Shown: one piece after another, positions 6,186 to 6,506 of the stretch
Layout of the letters: each line of letters opens with the position of its first letter
How positions within the stretch are numbered: the stretch's first letter is position 1
Source: Candidatus Altimarinota bacterium
Lineage (GTDB): Bacteria > Patescibacteriota > Gracilibacteria > UBA4473
Assembly (NCBI GenBank): GCA_018401175.1
Contig: JAGYLK010000036.1
Location: 1-6,506, forward strand
Direction: 5' to 3'
DNA length: 6,506 nt
Translations under genes and position numbers: made by a program
Notes under the pieces: model-generated
Databases searched by the model: none
What the model was told of the DNA's origin: nothing
What the model saw: only the letters and a program-made list of their open reading frames with translations

Positions 6186-6506
6186 TTATATCAAATTTTC
6201 AATTTGTGCTTTTAATTCCAGGTCGTCACTTTCTACAACAATATCTTCATCTCCGACAATCACGCGACACGGAATCCCCATTTTTTTGGCATAGTCAAAT
6301 TGCTTCTGAATTTTTTTATCTTCCATATATACTTCCGTGGGAATCCCTTTTGATCGAAGTTCTGATCCGATTTGCAAGCTACTTGCAAGAAGAGAATTGT
6401 CTCGCGAGAGGATTATCACATCGGAGTTATTGGCACGAGAAGTGTCGATGAGTTTGGCTTCGAAGAGTTGCCAGAGCAGTCGCGTAAGTCCGATGGAAAT
6501 TCCCAC
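6186..6506 (-). CDS. hisS: histidyl-tRNA synthetase, C-terminal fragment (runs off right edge)
   Basis: The last 107 residues of a class II aminoacyl-tRNA synthetase that charges tRNA-His in the cytosol; the first visible codon (GTG, Val) is internal, not a start. The fragment opens in motif 3, VGISIGLTRLL (residues 1-11), whose Arg9 is the conserved ATP-binding arginine; Thr8 stands where E. coli HisRS has Glu. An alpha/beta anticodon-binding domain follows (about 28-107): a strand SDVIILS, a helix, KGIPTEVY, then a helix with KKIQKQFDYAKKMGIP and a strand CRVIVGDEDI, matching the HisRS pattern in which a residual K-x-x-K-Q-x-x-Y-A helix precedes the I-x-G-x-x-E/D strand. The end is short: the usual late strand with a K-D/N-x-x-T-G-E-Q motif is not evident. 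HisZ-type paralogues lack this anticodon domain, which favours true HisRS. The TAA abuts the rhomboid ATG. Confidence 0.85.
   Translation of the reverse strand: MGISIGLTRLLWQLFEAKLIDTSRANNSDVIILSRDNSLLASSLQIGSELRSKGIPTEVYMEDKKIQKQFDYAKKMGIPCRVIVGDEDIVVESDDLELKAQIENLI

Overview
The window reads as ordinary chromosome from a compact, AT-rich bacterial genome using standard stop codons. All five protein genes and fragments lie on the minus strand; the only plus-strand gene is a tRNA. Tight packing (a 4-base ATGA overlap, a TAAATG junction with no gap), the absence of Shine-Dalgarno motifs at all five visible starts, and the style of the RND pump proteins fit the Candidate Phyla Radiation (Patescibacteria, for example Peregrinibacteria-like). 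That placement is inference, since no marker gene was compared. Long frames with no in-frame TGA argue against the UGA=Gly code of Gracilibacteria/Absconditabacteria.

Layout from the left: (1) 1-168, the N-terminal 56 codons of dTDP-glucose 4,6-dehydratase (rfbB/rmlB), running off the left edge. (2) 169-284, an intergenic stretch with a degenerate 8-bp tandem repeat and a good sigma70-type promoter pointing right. (3) 285-359, tRNA-Thr(GGT) with encoded CCA, then a weak and a strong terminator hairpin. (4) 446-571, a 41-residue protein with nine cysteines, ending at the same strong hairpin. (5) 718-5549, a two-gene operon for a tripartite-type RND efflux system: a membrane-fusion (adaptor) protein with an unusually large helical hairpin, translationally coupled to a 1061-residue RND permease. 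No outer-membrane channel is present. (6) 5550-5651, a short gap with a candidate terminator for the upstream genes and candidate promoters for the pump operon. (7) 5652-6185, a minimal six-helix rhomboid protease. (8) 6186-6506, the C-terminal part of histidyl-tRNA synthetase, directly abutting the rhomboid gene and running off the right edge.

On the minus strand the order of transcription is hisS -> rhomboid, then adaptor -> RND permease, then the Cys-rich miniprotein, then rfbB. The adaptor and permease should work as one proton-driven envelope pump; hisS and the rhomboid look co-transcribed but functionally unrelated. The observations most worth a second look are the Cys-rich miniprotein, the oversized adaptor hairpin without a visible outer-membrane partner, and the lack of Shine-Dalgarno sites together with very short predicted leaders. 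I did not find a clearly new multi-gene system.
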